This document shows positions 1 through 9,375 of a stretch of 64,000 nucleotides of DNA, in pieces (position 1 is the first letter of the stretch; every line of letters begins with the position of its first letter). The DNA is from Bacteroidota bacterium (GTDB lineage: Bacteria; Bacteroidota; Ignavibacteria; UBA10030; UBA8401). Position numbers and translations under genes: made by a program. Under the pieces are notes generated by a model. That model saw nothing but the letters and a program-made list of their open reading frames with translations, searched no databases and was not told the DNA's origin. The stretch covers positions 1-64,000 of the forward strand of contig JBBAAO010000002.1 in the NCBI GenBank assembly GCA_041658205.1, read 5' to 3'.

Positions 1-68
1 GGCAATTGCCTGGGCATCCTGACTTTATTAAAAGTACCGTGAATAAAAATCCTTTTAATCGTCAATAC

Positions 69-1616
69 ATGATCTCCCGGATTCAATCCGAGAAAGAGTG
101 GGATCTCTGTATCATCGGCGGAGGGGCGACAGGTTTAGGCATTGCGGTTGATGCAGCATCACGCGGATTGTCGACGCTGCTGGTAGAGAAACATGATTTT
201 GCCAAAGGAACATCATCGCGCAGCACTAAACTGGTGCATGGCGGCGTCCGGTATCTTCGTCAAGGAAATATTCCATTAGTAAAAGAAGCGTTAAAAGAAC
301 GTGGTTTGCTGCTGCAGAATGCTCCTCACCTGGTCAAAAAACAATCGTTCGTTATTCCGAATTATACCTGGTGGGAAACTCCATTTTACGGTGTGGGACT
401 GAAAGCATATGACTGGCTTGCGGGAGATTTGGGATTCGGAAACACGCAAATGTTGTCGATTGAAGAAACGCTCCAATGTGCACCAACATTACAAACAGAT
501 GGATTGCAAGGGGGCGTTCTTTATTATGATGGACAATTCGACGATGCACGGTTGGCAATTCATCTTGCAATGACTGCCGCAGAACATGGCGCTGTTCTTG
601 TCAACTATATGAGCGTTGAACAGCTATTGAAAGTGAACGGGAAAATCTGCGGCGTAGCAATTACTGACTACATTGAACAGAGATCTTATGAAGTAAAGGC
701 AAAAATGGTGATTAATGCGACGGGTGTATTTGCCGATTCCATTTTAAAAATGGACAATGTCAATGCTCAATCTATTGTTACACTCAGTCAGGGAATTCAC
801 GTCGTTGTTGATCGAGAATTCCTCCCTTCCGCCACCGCTATCATGATTCCGCACACCGATGATAACCGTGTCCTCTTTGCTGTTCCATGGCATAATAAAA
901 CAATTATTGGTACAACCGACACCCTTATTGAAACTGTTTCTGCGGAACCTGTAGCATTGAACGACGAAGTTGATTTCGTCATGCACCACATCGGAAAATA
1001 TTTGACAAAAAAACCGCTGCAGCATGATATCCGCAGTATTTTTGCTGGTTTACGTCCTCTTGTCAAAGAGGAGGCAGAATCAACAGCAGCGTTATCACGG
1101 GAACATCATATTTCTATTTCGGATTCCAATCTCGTGAGCGTGGTCGGTGGAAAGTGGACAACGTATAGAAAAATGTCCGAAGATGTTCTGCATATTACTT
1201 TAAATCATTTCGGTGCTGAGGAAAAACCGTGCACCACACATCACTTAAAAATTCATGGCTGGAAGATTGAAGTTGATTTTAACACGCCGCTCTATTATTA
1301 TGGCTACGATGAAAAATTGATTCACACATTAATAACGGTTGATCCGACTCTGAGAAAAATAATTCATCCTTCGTTACCATTTGTAAAGGCAGAGTTTATC
1401 TGGGCGGTACGAAACGAGATGTGCATGACGGTGGAAGATGCGTTGAGCCGAAGGACACGGGCGTTGCTGCTTGATGCAAAAGCGGCAATTGAATCCGCTC
1501 CGGTTGTAGCAGCGCTGCTGGCTGATGAAATGCAGAAGGATGAACAATGGATCCAGCGACAAGTTGAAGAATTTACGAGTGTCGCAAAACAGTATCTTCC
1601 CAAACAATCATTTTGA
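69..1616 (+). CDS. glpD: Aerobic glycerol-3-phosphate dehydrogenase
   Basis: Oxidises sn-glycerol 3-phosphate to dihydroxyacetone phosphate, passing electrons through FAD to the quinone pool at the inner membrane. About 515 residues from the ATG at 69, close to the family length of ~500. The N-terminal Rossmann motif IIGGGATGLG lies at residues 15-24, followed by GTSSRSTKLVHGGVRYL, typical of GlpD, and by a C-terminal GlpD domain. The frame is open back to a TTG at position 6, but the ATG at 69 leaves the usual ~10 residues before the dinucleotide-binding fold, so I prefer it. The gene is followed 47 bases later by glpF, a glycerol uptake and oxidation unit. No glpK is visible here. Family assignment is firm; the start is moderately sure. 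Confidence 0.93.
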   Translation: MISRIQSEKEWDLCIIGGGATGLGIAVDAASRGLSTLLVEKHDFAKGTSSRSTKLVHGGVRYLRQGNIPLVKEALKERGLLLQNAPHLVKKQSFVIPNYTWWETPFYGVGLKAYDWLAGDLGFGNTQMLSIEETLQCAPTLQTDGLQGGVLYYDGQFDDARLAIHLAMTAAEHGAVLVNYMSVEQLLKVNGKICGVAITDYIEQRSYEVKAKMVINATGVFADSILKMDNVNAQSIVTLSQGIHVVVDREFLPSATAIMIPHTDDNRVLFAVPWHNKTIIGTTDTLIETVSAEPVALNDEVDFVMHHIGKYLTKKPLQHDIRSIFAGLRPLVKEEAESTAALSREHHISISDSNLVSVVGGKWTTYRKMSEDVLHITLNHFGAEEKPCTTHHLKIHGWKIEVDFNTPLYYYGYDEKLIHTLITVDPTLRKIIHPSLPFVKAEFIWAVRNEMCMTVEDALSRRTRALLLDAKAAIESAPVVAALLADEMQKDEQWIQRQVEEFTSVAKQYLPKQSF

Positions 1617-1663
1617 AACATGATCGACTAATTTCCTATTCTACTCACCAACTCATACATATT

Positions 1664-2368
1664 ATGACACCCTTTCTTGGAGAATTTATCGGCACGGCGC
1701 TTCTTATTATTTTAGGAGACGGCGTTGTAGCAAATGTTGTACTGAACAAAACTAAAGGAAACGGCGGCGGATGGATCGTCATCACCTTTGGATGGGCAAT
1801 GGGAGTGTTTGTCGGTGTATATTCCGTTGCCGCGGTTAGCGGTGCACATATTAATCCTGCCGTCACTATTGCGCTCGCATTCGCTCAAAAAGTATCTTGG
1901 AATATAGTTCCGATGTATATACTAGCGCAAATGCTGGGCGCAATGTTTGGCGCATTTTTGGTTTGGCTTTCTTACAAGCAGCATTTTGATGCAACAGAAA
2001 ATAAAGACCTACAATTGGCAGTCTTTTGTACTGGTCCAGCAATTCGAAATCCGTTTTATAATTTTTTAACAGAAGTTATCGGAACGTTTGTGCTGGTATC
2101 TGGTGTGCTGCATATTGTTGCTCCGCAAAGCAGTTTGGGTGCGTTGGATGCTCTCCCTGTAGCGTTATTAGTGCTTGGCATCGGATTATCACTTGGCGGT
2201 CCAACTGGATATGCTATTAATCCGGCAAGAGATTTAGGTCCGCGCATTATGCATTTTATATTGCCGATTGCCAACAAACGGGACAGCGATTGGGGATATG
2301 CGTGGATACCGGTGATCGCTCCGATTATTGGTGCGTTACTTGCTGTAGTAGTATTTCAAATGATGTAA
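1664..2368 (+). CDS. glpF: Glycerol facilitator / aquaglyceroporin, MIP family
   Basis: Six-helix channel for passive glycerol (or water) uptake across the inner membrane. Both pore motifs are present: HINPAVTIA in the first half and YAINPARDLGPR in the second. The Asp after NPAR is typical of glycerol-permeable GlpF members rather than strict water channels. The frame opens at a TTG at 1613, overlapping the glpD stop, but the ATG at 1664 begins right at the first conserved segment (TPFLGEFIGTALLIILG) and gives 234 residues, normal for the family. Probably cotranscribed with glpD. Confidence 0.92.
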   Translation: MTPFLGEFIGTALLIILGDGVVANVVLNKTKGNGGGWIVITFGWAMGVFVGVYSVAAVSGAHINPAVTIALAFAQKVSWNIVPMYILAQMLGAMFGAFLVWLSYKQHFDATENKDLQLAVFCTGPAIRNPFYNFLTEVIGTFVLVSGVLHIVAPQSSLGALDALPVALLVLGIGLSLGGPTGYAINPARDLGPRIMHFILPIANKRDSDWGYAWIPVIAPIIGALLAVVVFQMM

Positions 2369-2387
2369 GTTTTTCACTTTTTATTCA

Positions 2388-2416
2388 CTCGTTCCTAAAC
2401 TCAATTTGGGAACGAG
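2388..2416. terminator. CTCGTTCC palindrome, likely terminator between convergent glpF and nfo
   Basis: Perfect 8-base arms CTCGTTCC (2388-2395) and GGAACGAG (2409-2416) around a 13-base loop, between the ends of two converging genes. No strong T run follows. The same arms recur in a longer hairpin at 33008-33038, so this may be a dispersed repeat serving as a terminator. Confidence 0.5.
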
Positions 2417-2435
2417 AGTGTAATGTTCTCTGTCA

Positions 2436-3311
2436 TCAATCTTTCAACAAACTCTTCAACAGAGTCATATTCTCCACATCTTCATGCAGATCGTTGCTCT
2501 TTGGTGTCTCCAAAATCTTTGGAATGTGGGCAAACCGATCATCATTCATCAATAATCGAAATCCTGTCAGTCCGATGGCGCCTTTGCCAATGTGCTCGTG
2601 GCGATCAACGTGTGAGCCGAGTCCTTTCTTTGAATCATTGATGTGAAATGCAACAAGCCGATCCAACCCCACAATCTCGTCAAACAGAATGAATGTTTCT
2701 TCATATCCTTTTTCAGTTGAGATGTCGTATCCAGCTGCAAAGATGTGACAGGTGTCGATGCAAATAGCCATTCGTTCGGGATGAGCAACCCCGTCAATGA
2801 TTGCGCGAAGATGCTCGAACTTATAACCGACATTAGTCCCCTGCCCCGCAGTTGCTTCCAAAACACTTTTTACTTTAAAACCTTTCGTTGCATCGTGAGC
2901 AATATTCAAACTTTCGCAGATCCCTTTTATCCCCTCTTCATCTCCGAGTCCAAGGTGAGAACCGGGATGAAAATTCAATAATTGTATTCCTAACTGTTCG
3001 CATCGCTCCAGTTCATCGATGAATGCTTCGCGAGATTTTTTTAGAATGTCTGGATTGGTTGCACACAGATTAATCAGATAGGAATCGTGTGAGACCACTG
3101 GTGCAATACCGGCCGCAGAAATTTTCTTTTTATACTGCGTAATATCTTCTTCCGTGAACGGTTTTCCATTCCACTGATTATTGTTTTTTGTAAACACCTG
3201 CAATGCGGTGCAGCCAATCGAAATTGCACGGTCAACAGACGTATGTACGCCTCCGGCGATTGACATATGGGCTCCTAAGAGCAGAGATTGTTGTTTCATT
3301 GTATTATCCAT
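2436..3311 (-). CDS. nfo: Endonuclease IV (deoxyribonuclease IV)
   Basis: AP endonuclease of base excision repair; cleaves 5' of abasic sites with a three-metal centre in a TIM barrel. The family signatures are present in order: LGAHMSIAGG near the N-terminus, NFHPGSHLG, EATAGQGTNVG, CIDTCHIFAAGYD, and the C-terminal FHINDSKKGLGSHVDRHEHIG with its His/Asp metal ligands. 291 residues, full length (E. coli 285). Start is the ATG at 3311; a second in-frame ATG lies at 3299. It converges with glpF. Confidence 0.95.
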   Translation of the reverse strand: MDNTMKQQSLLLGAHMSIAGGVHTSVDRAISIGCTALQVFTKNNNQWNGKPFTEEDITQYKKKISAAGIAPVVSHDSYLINLCATNPDILKKSREAFIDELERCEQLGIQLLNFHPGSHLGLGDEEGIKGICESLNIAHDATKGFKVKSVLEATAGQGTNVGYKFEHLRAIIDGVAHPERMAICIDTCHIFAAGYDISTEKGYEETFILFDEIVGLDRLVAFHINDSKKGLGSHVDRHEHIGKGAIGLTGFRLLMNDDRFAHIPKILETPKSNDLHEDVENMTLLKSLLKD

Positions 3312-3423
3312 TTTTACGTATGATATATTGAGTGTACAAAAATTCCCTTACTTTTGATATTGCTACTCCAGCACTATTTCGATACCATTGTCCCAAAGGA
3401 CTGTTCTTCTGTAGCAAAAACAT

Positions 3424-5064
3424 ATGCGTACACCATGCTTTTCACTTCAAATAATGTTTTTTTGTTTCACCTGCACTGTTGTTTCTGCCCAAACAGTCAC
3501 AATTGGAGGAATAGTCGTTGATTCATACTCAAAATCCCCGGTGGATTCTGCCCGGCTCGAAATTTCTCTAACCTCCGATCCAGTAAAAAAATACACAGTA
3601 TATTCAACCGTAACGGGAAAATGGTCATATACGTTTCAAACCAATGGCATCGATCATTCAACTTCTGTTCCTCTCTCCTTTCAAGTGCCTCAAAATTTTC
3701 CAAATCCGTTCAATCCATCTACGACCATTTCATTTTCAATTCCAGGAAACGGATCGGTATCTCTATCGGTTCACAACATCCTCGGTCAATTGATTGATGC
3801 AAAAACATTCACACTTATAGCCGGTGAATATAGTATTCGATGGAGCGGGAAAGGTGCGGCGGGAACATTGTTTTACACAATACAATATAACGGACGATCA
3901 ATCACAAAGAAAATGCTTCAATTGGATGGAGGAAGCGGTAACGGTCTCGGAGATGTTTATTTAGTGGGTGGGTATGCAGCTTCATTGCAAAAGAAACAAG
4001 CAAGTGACTACAAAATCAAAATCTACAAATTAGGGTATGAACAAGATTCCATTACCGTTCCTGAAGTAAGTAGTACAGGAATAGATTTCTCGATCATCAC
4101 TGTTCATCGACGCGCATTTGTTTTCGATCTTCATAATGACGTAGCAGAATTGATGGTTAATGGATATCAGATTGGTACCCGACATACATCCAATCAAAGC
4201 GATATTCCAAGATTTTTTGACGGCGGAATCGATGCACAAATGATTGTGCTTTGGCCGGATCCAAGCGATTATCCAACAACAGCCTATTTGCGGACAAAAG
4301 AGATGTATGATACCTGTATGGCACAATTCGGTAGAAATGCATCAAAGATCGCAAGAGCATCTTCTGTCTCCGAAATTCAGTCTGTAAATACTGCTGGGAA
4401 AATTGCCGCTGTTCTTTGTGTTGAAGGAGGAATTGCGATCGAGGAAGATTTGAATAAATTAATTGCGCTGTACAATCTTGGTGCTCGATATCTAACAATT
4501 ACATGGAACAACAGCACATCGTGGGCTACTTCGGCGGCAGATGCCCAATCGGCAACAAAAGGATTATCAGACTTCGGTAAACAAGTGATTCGTACGATGG
4601 ATTCGCTCGGTATGATCATTGATGTTTCACACACCGGAATAAAAACAATTGAAGATATTCTTGTGGTAACAAAAAATCCGATTATTGCCAGTCATTCGGG
4701 GGCTCGTGCATTGCGAAATCATACTCGCAATTTAACGGATACTCAGATTAAAGCTATTGCCAACGGTGGAGGCGTGGTCGGTGTGGTATTTTATACATCG
4801 TTCATCTCATCATCACCCGCGGCAAGCGTAACAATTGATACCGTCATTAAACATATCGACTATATCAAGAATCTTGTCGGGATCGACCATGTGGCGATCG
4901 GTTCGGATTATGATGGAGGGATTACAGCCCCCGTCGGCTTGGAAAATGTATCCAAACTGCAGAATCTGACGATGGCGCTTCTGCGAAAAGGATACTCATC
5001 CATGGACGTGCGAAAAATTTTGGGAGAAAACTATTTGCGGGTATTCAAAGCGGTGTGTAAATAA
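3424..5064 (+). CDS. Secreted membrane dipeptidase (peptidase M19) with internal T9SS-tail-like domain
   Basis: Predicted zinc dipeptidase of the renal dipeptidase family, exported by a signal peptide (residues 1-23, ending SAQ). Residues ~25-75 look like a small beta-sandwich. Residues ~85-168 closely resemble a C-terminal sorting tail (NFPNPFNPSTTISFSIP, then HNILGQLI and ending TKKMLQL), but here it sits inside the protein. The M19 barrel follows from ~230 to 546 with the metal ligands visible: DLHND (His237, Asp239), CVEGG (Glu334), VSHTG (His403), ASHSG (His424) and the conserved Asp495 in IGSDYDGG. All active-site residues are intact, so activity is likely. The domain order is unusual: the tail-like domain would normally be terminal. 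Convergent with the next gene, 45 bases away. Confidence 0.88.
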   Translation: MRTPCFSLQIMFFCFTCTVVSAQTVTIGGIVVDSYSKSPVDSARLEISLTSDPVKKYTVYSTVTGKWSYTFQTNGIDHSTSVPLSFQVPQNFPNPFNPSTTISFSIPGNGSVSLSVHNILGQLIDAKTFTLIAGEYSIRWSGKGAAGTLFYTIQYNGRSITKKMLQLDGGSGNGLGDVYLVGGYAASLQKKQASDYKIKIYKLGYEQDSITVPEVSSTGIDFSIITVHRRAFVFDLHNDVAELMVNGYQIGTRHTSNQSDIPRFFDGGIDAQMIVLWPDPSDYPTTAYLRTKEMYDTCMAQFGRNASKIARASSVSEIQSVNTAGKIAAVLCVEGGIAIEEDLNKLIALYNLGARYLTITWNNSTSWATSAADAQSATKGLSDFGKQVIRTMDSLGMIIDVSHTGIKTIEDILVVTKNPIIASHSGARALRNHTRNLTDTQIKAIANGGGVVGVVFYTSFISSSPAASVTIDTVIKHIDYIKNLVGIDHVAIGSDYDGGITAPVGLENVSKLQNLTMALLRKGYSSMDVRKILGENYLRVFKAVCK

Positions 5065-5109
5065 CCTAACAAAAATTTATTTATATCATTATCCATTCGC
5101 GTAAGATCT

Positions 5110-6567
5110 CTATTTTGTCCTACAAACACGAAAACCCAAATCACCATCGCGAATTCCGGGATTAACTGTATTCCGATTAGCTATATGACTATGAGCATAA
5201 TCATGATGAGTAGCACCACTGCGAATTATTCGAACGGTTCCAGAAGTTGGTCCAGTCGGATTTATTTGCGCAGCAATATTATATAAACCACTCCAGTCCC
5301 AACATAATTCCAATACATTTCCACTCATATCATATAAACCTAATTCATTTGGAGCTTTTGTTCTTACGATATGCGTATTCCCGCCAGCATTTGCACTATA
5401 CCAGGCAACACTGTCGACAGCATTGCTTCCGCTATACATGAATGAGGGATTGTGTCGTTTAGCGCCTCCTTGTGCAGCATATTCCCATTCCGCTTCAGTT
5501 GGTAAACGGTAACCATTTGCATTTAAATTTATCATTGAAGCTGTTATATTTATTTGTCCTGTTTTAAAAATATTTATTGATGTAAAATTGGAGTTGACGT
5601 AGTATACAGGAGTCAATCCTTCTTTTTGGGAACGAGCATTGCACCACTTTATAGCATCATACCAACTTACCATTGTCACAGGGTGCAGTGCGTTGCCATT
5701 TGAATATCCTTTTTGTCCTATTGGTAGATCAGTGTACCCATTATTTTTTCCCCATTGATATACTGTGTCCCATGTTCCCCATGTCACCTCTGAAGAATTA
5801 ATATAAAAATCCGAGAGTGTGACAGAATGCGAAGGGCTTGCTCCGTTAATCCAGGTAATTTCGCTTCCCATAGTAAATTTGCCACCTACAACAAGCACCA
5901 TTTCTGAATTTCCAATTGTTATATTATTTTTAGAAATGTTCGAATAAACGGATTTTTTGGTCGCCGTTATAGCTCTTAATCGAAACGAATACGTTGTTGT
6001 TGAATCATATATTCCAGAAATTGTCGCGGTTGTTTCATTTGCGGCTATATTTTTTACAAAAACAAAATTGTCACCATTCGCAGACTGTTCTACCTCAAAG
6101 CCTGTTTCGACTGAAGAGTTATCTTTCCAACTTAAATTTATTTGAAATTTTGTGATAGAGGTAATCTGAAGTTCTGACGGTGATTGGAATTTTTTAACAT
6201 TTATTGTTAATATTTCACTCGTTGCTACATTGCCGTCTGCATCATATGCTTTCGCGTATACTAAATGTTTACCGGAGTCTTGTTCTTGGGGGGTGAGCAA
6301 AATATATTTATATGGTTTGATTAGTAATGGTTTCAAACTATCTGTTTTATTATCAATATATATCTCTACTTTAATTATTCCTTTATCATCAAAGGCGTCA
6401 ATTTCGATCGTTACACTATCTAAAACAATAGCATTATTTGAGGGGGAAACGATCTTAATTGTGGGTGTAAAAGGCGTCTGCAAGTTATCTATTTCATTTG
6501 CAATATTTTTACAGCTTAACGCGCTAAAAGAGGAAAATATGATTACTAATAAAAATAAATTTTTCAT
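5110..6567 (-). CDS. Lipoprotein with Ig-like, fibronectin III and FGE-sulfatase (SUMF1) domains
   Basis: A lipoprotein signal peptide with lipobox SALSC (Cys19) is followed by a Big/Ig-like domain (~36-125), a fibronectin type III domain (~128-217) and a formylglycine-generating-enzyme fold (~222-485). FGE landmarks: GGKFTMGSE, VSWYDAIKWCN, GYRLPTEAEWEYAAQGG, GLYDMSGNVLELCWDW and the terminal LGFRVCR. In true FGEs the segment after the conserved Arg-Ser/Gly carries two catalytic Cys (CHxSYC type); here the matching stretch is HHDYAHSHIANRN with no Cys. It is therefore probably not a sulfatase activator but one of the many surface FGE-fold proteins of unknown activity. The gene reads as more AT-rich than its neighbours (impression, not measured). 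Confidence 0.82.
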   Translation of the reverse strand: MKNLFLLVIIFSSFSALSCKNIANEIDNLQTPFTPTIKIVSPSNNAIVLDSVTIEIDAFDDKGIIKVEIYIDNKTDSLKPLLIKPYKYILLTPQEQDSGKHLVYAKAYDADGNVATSEILTINVKKFQSPSELQITSITKFQINLSWKDNSSVETGFEVEQSANGDNFVFVKNIAANETTATISGIYDSTTTYSFRLRAITATKKSVYSNISKNNITIGNSEMVLVVGGKFTMGSEITWINGASPSHSVTLSDFYINSSEVTWGTWDTVYQWGKNNGYTDLPIGQKGYSNGNALHPVTMVSWYDAIKWCNARSQKEGLTPVYYVNSNFTSINIFKTGQINITASMINLNANGYRLPTEAEWEYAAQGGAKRHNPSFMYSGSNAVDSVAWYSANAGGNTHIVRTKAPNELGLYDMSGNVLELCWDWSGLYNIAAQINPTGPTSGTVRIIRSGATHHDYAHSHIANRNTVNPGIRDGDLGFRVCRTK

Positions 6568-6954
6568 TTATTAAAATAAATTTAGTTTGAGAATATGAAA
6601 CAGATTTATTTCTGTATCAACTGTAATTATATCGGAAAAATAAATAACAAGCAATAATCGTTGCTCAATTAGTAAGTTTAATAATTAAATCATGTTATGC
6701 AGAATAAGAAAAACGATCATGGTGATCTAGACGCAGTCTAAGTTAGTTTAGTCATCCTTCGACGCATCCTTCAAACTACGAAGGATTTGCCCAGGATGAC
6801 CGTTGTTTCTGCGCTGCGTCAAACCACTTTTACCTCTCTGCATAACATCGTAATTAAGATGTTTTGCTCTGTTATTTTTTAATGGTTTGAAATAACCACG
6901 ACAGTTAATCCATAAATATTTTGGGGCGTTACCGTTCTAAACAATGTTCTTGTC
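6568..6954. other. Intergenic region without a supported gene
   Basis: 387 bases between two leftward genes. It must hold the promoter of the FGE-like lipoprotein in its left part. I see no credible coding frame or tRNA. The only clear structure is the nested hairpin at 6751-6800, listed separately. Confidence 0.6.
6751..6800. repeat. Nested inverted repeat (GTCATCCT ... AGGATGAC)
   Basis: Outer arms GTCATCCT (6751-6758) and AGGATGAC (6793-6800) are perfect complements. Inside, ATCCTTC and GAAGGAT form a second pair. It lies downstream of the FAD oxidoreductase gene on the same strand and may act as its terminator, or be a palindromic dispersed repeat. Confidence 0.5.
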
Positions 6955-8088
6955 TCAAAACGACAAAACTATCTTTTCCGCTAGCTCATCTCCCAACAAA
7001 CTACTTAATGCAACACCCATTCCATTGCACCCAAGAGCTGCATAAACATTCGGCTGTGGAGATTCAATCATGGGAAATTTTGTTGGACCGAAGCCCATAA
7101 TCCCCTGCCAGGTATAATCAATTTCATGAGAAGTATTTGGAAGAATAATTTCCGACAATTTATGTTTAAGATCATCAATGATTTTTTTATTGGGAGAAAA
7201 ATCGGTCGTTGCTTCCGCTTCTTTGTCGAGGTTCCTCCCGCCACCGAAAAGCACTCTATTGTTGTAATTACGAAAATAATAAAACCCCTCGTCGTAATGG
7301 AATGTTCCTTTCAATTTTAGATTCGGAATCGGTTTGGTAATCAACACCTGTCCCCTTCCTGGAATAACATTCATGCTGGGAAATAACTTTGGTAGAAAAG
7401 CATTGGTGCACACTGCCGCGGTTCGTGCTGTGAACCGGATATTATCTTTTTCTTGTTTCACTTCTATATCAACAGAAGCTTCATGTGAATGCAACGCCGT
7501 TACTTCAGTGCCAGTCAACATTTCCACTCCGAGCGATGATGATTTTCGTATGAGTGATTTCATCATCTTCCCTGTATCAATTTGTCCTTCAAACGGATTG
7601 AAAATGATATCTTTAATCATCTCCTTGTTAAATCCAAATTCCGTAATCTTTGACGGAACGCTGTGATACACTTCCATTTGAAAAAGCGGAAATAACAATT
7701 GATTGATTATATCGATGTACTGATATACTTCAAGTTCATTTTCTGTCAATAATTCAAATCCGCCATAATGCTGGAAGTCCATCGCTTCTTCTCCCAATCG
7801 TTGGTCCAGCAACGCAAGCCCCCGCCACCGCTTTTCCACTAATTGCAGCATCAGCGATTGTCCGAATGATTTCATATCGGAAACAAGTTCTGTAAGGCTC
7901 CCAAAACACGCAAAGCCGGCATTTTTAGTACTGGCACCGGAAGGAAGTATTCCCTTCTCTAATACAAGTACTGTTCTTTCAGGTTGCTGTTCTTTTATTG
8001 AACAAGCCGTTGAAAGTCCAAGAATTCCTCCGCCGACAATCACGATATCCGAGCGAAGAAACGACTGTTTTTCCCAGATGGAGATCAT
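6955..8088 (-). CDS. FAD-dependent oxidoreductase (DadA / glycine oxidase-like)
   Basis: Flavin amine oxidase of the DAO family, substrate unknown (amino acid or secondary amine). The N-terminal dinucleotide motif IVIVGGGILGLSTA is followed by LVLEKG and GASTKNAGF, typical of DadA/ThiO relatives; near the C-terminus the family motif is read as YTWQGIMGFGPTKFP and ALGCNGMGVALSS. The open frame runs up to 8247, but that would overlap the divergent anmK. The ATG at 8088 has a good upstream AAAAGGTC and leaves a 79-base divergent promoter region, giving 377 residues, normal for the family. Confidence 0.85.
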   Translation of the reverse strand: MISIWEKQSFLRSDIVIVGGGILGLSTACSIKEQQPERTVLVLEKGILPSGASTKNAGFACFGSLTELVSDMKSFGQSLMLQLVEKRWRGLALLDQRLGEEAMDFQHYGGFELLTENELEVYQYIDIINQLLFPLFQMEVYHSVPSKITEFGFNKEMIKDIIFNPFEGQIDTGKMMKSLIRKSSSLGVEMLTGTEVTALHSHEASVDIEVKQEKDNIRFTARTAAVCTNAFLPKLFPSMNVIPGRGQVLITKPIPNLKLKGTFHYDEGFYYFRNYNNRVLFGGGRNLDKEAEATTDFSPNKKIIDDLKHKLSEIILPNTSHEIDYTWQGIMGFGPTKFPMIESPQPNVYAALGCNGMGVALSSLLGDELAEKIVLSF

Positions 8089-8167
8089 GTTTTGACCTTT
8101 TACGATTATTGTAAGAAGAATATAATCAGTTTTTATTATATCTTCCGTTACAATATTTCGTTTAGCT

Positions 8168-9355
8168 ATGACCCGAATAGAACAGATTGCAAGAAAAAAA
8201 GAGCGATTCATCGTTGGATTGATGTCTGGTACTTCTATAGATTCCATTGATGCAGTAGTAGCAAAAGTGCGTGGTAGTGGTATATCAACATCGTTTAAAC
8301 AAATTGCTTTTCATTCACACCGTTATCCCAAAGGATATAAAGAATACGTGCTGCAAAATTCTCATCCTGGTGGTGGCAACGTAGATGCAATCTCATCATT
8401 GAACATTCTCATTTCCCATTTTTCTGCTGATGCGGTCTTTGCTGTAATAAAAAAAGCCGGCCTTTCGCCTGCACAAATTGACCTCATCGGCTCTCACGGT
8501 CAAACCATTCATCATCTTCCTAAATCGCAGAATATCTTTGGAAAAAAAATCCATTCGACGTTGCAGATAGGTGACCCTTCCACAATTGCGAAATTGACGG
8601 GTATCATAACCGTGGGAAATTTCCGAACGGGAGATATGGCTGTGGGGGGACAGGGAGCACCGCTGGTGCCATTTTTTGATTTTGTCGCTTTCCGCTCATC
8701 GAAATATAACAGAGCGTTACTCAACATAGGCGGAATCGCGAATATTACATTGATAAAAAAGAACTGCGCAATCCACGATATTATCGCATTGGATACGGGG
8801 CCGGGAAATATGATTATCGATGTATTAATGTATCATTTTTTCGGCCGGCAGTTCGACCGAAACGGTTTGGTAGCTTCACGAGGAAATATTCTTCCGTCAT
8901 TGTTAAAGCAGTTGATCCAACATCCTTATTTTGATCTTCCCTTGCCTAAATCGACTGGCCGGGAGGATTTCGGTGATACTTTTGTGAAGAAAATTCTCCA
9001 TATTTCTCGTGGAGAGACAAAGGAAAATATCATTGCAACCGTTACAGAATTTACTGCTTTAACAATCTTTGATCAATATAATCGTTTTCTGCGGAAACGT
9101 TTAAAGAGAGACACACTGCATGAACTTATTATCAGTGGCGGCGGTTCTCATAATAGCATGATTGTTGAATCGCTGAAAAAGCTTTTTTTTCCTGCTACAA
9201 TTGTGACAAGTAATGATTGCGGTGTTGATTCAGAATCAAAAGAAGCTCTTTGTTTCGCGTTACTGGCAAATGAAACTGTGTGCGGAAATGCAGCAAATAT
9301 TCCTTCAGTCACAGGCGCATCAAAACGCACAATTCTTGGAACAATTAGTTTGTAA
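8168..9355 (+). CDS. anmK: Anhydro-N-acetylmuramic acid kinase
   Basis: Phosphorylates and opens 1,6-anhydro-MurNAc to MurNAc-6-phosphate during peptidoglycan recycling. Family motifs: GLMSGTSIDSIDAV at the N-terminus (phosphate binding), GSHGQTIHH, LQIGDPSTIA, ALDTGPGNMIID and LIISGGGSHN near the C-terminus. 395 residues versus ~370 typical. Its product is the substrate of MurQ, encoded at the right edge of this window. A histidine kinase follows 20 bases downstream, probably on the same transcript. Confidence 0.94.
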   Translation: MTRIEQIARKKERFIVGLMSGTSIDSIDAVVAKVRGSGISTSFKQIAFHSHRYPKGYKEYVLQNSHPGGGNVDAISSLNILISHFSADAVFAVIKKAGLSPAQIDLIGSHGQTIHHLPKSQNIFGKKIHSTLQIGDPSTIAKLTGIITVGNFRTGDMAVGGQGAPLVPFFDFVAFRSSKYNRALLNIGGIANITLIKKNCAIHDIIALDTGPGNMIIDVLMYHFFGRQFDRNGLVASRGNILPSLLKQLIQHPYFDLPLPKSTGREDFGDTFVKKILHISRGETKENIIATVTEFTALTIFDQYNRFLRKRLKRDTLHELIISGGGSHNSMIVESLKKLFFPATIVTSNDCGVDSESKEALCFALLANETVCGNAANIPSVTGASKRTILGTISL

Positions 9356-9375
9356 ATATTCTTTAAGGGGAACGT

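Noticed and set aside
6568..6954. Possible small gene or RNA in the 387-base gap
   Set aside because: No frame with a start, ribosome site and plausible protein; only the palindrome is structured.
8089..8247. Longer N-terminus of the FAD oxidoreductase
   Set aside because: It would overlap the divergent anmK gene, and the added residues show no conserved pattern.
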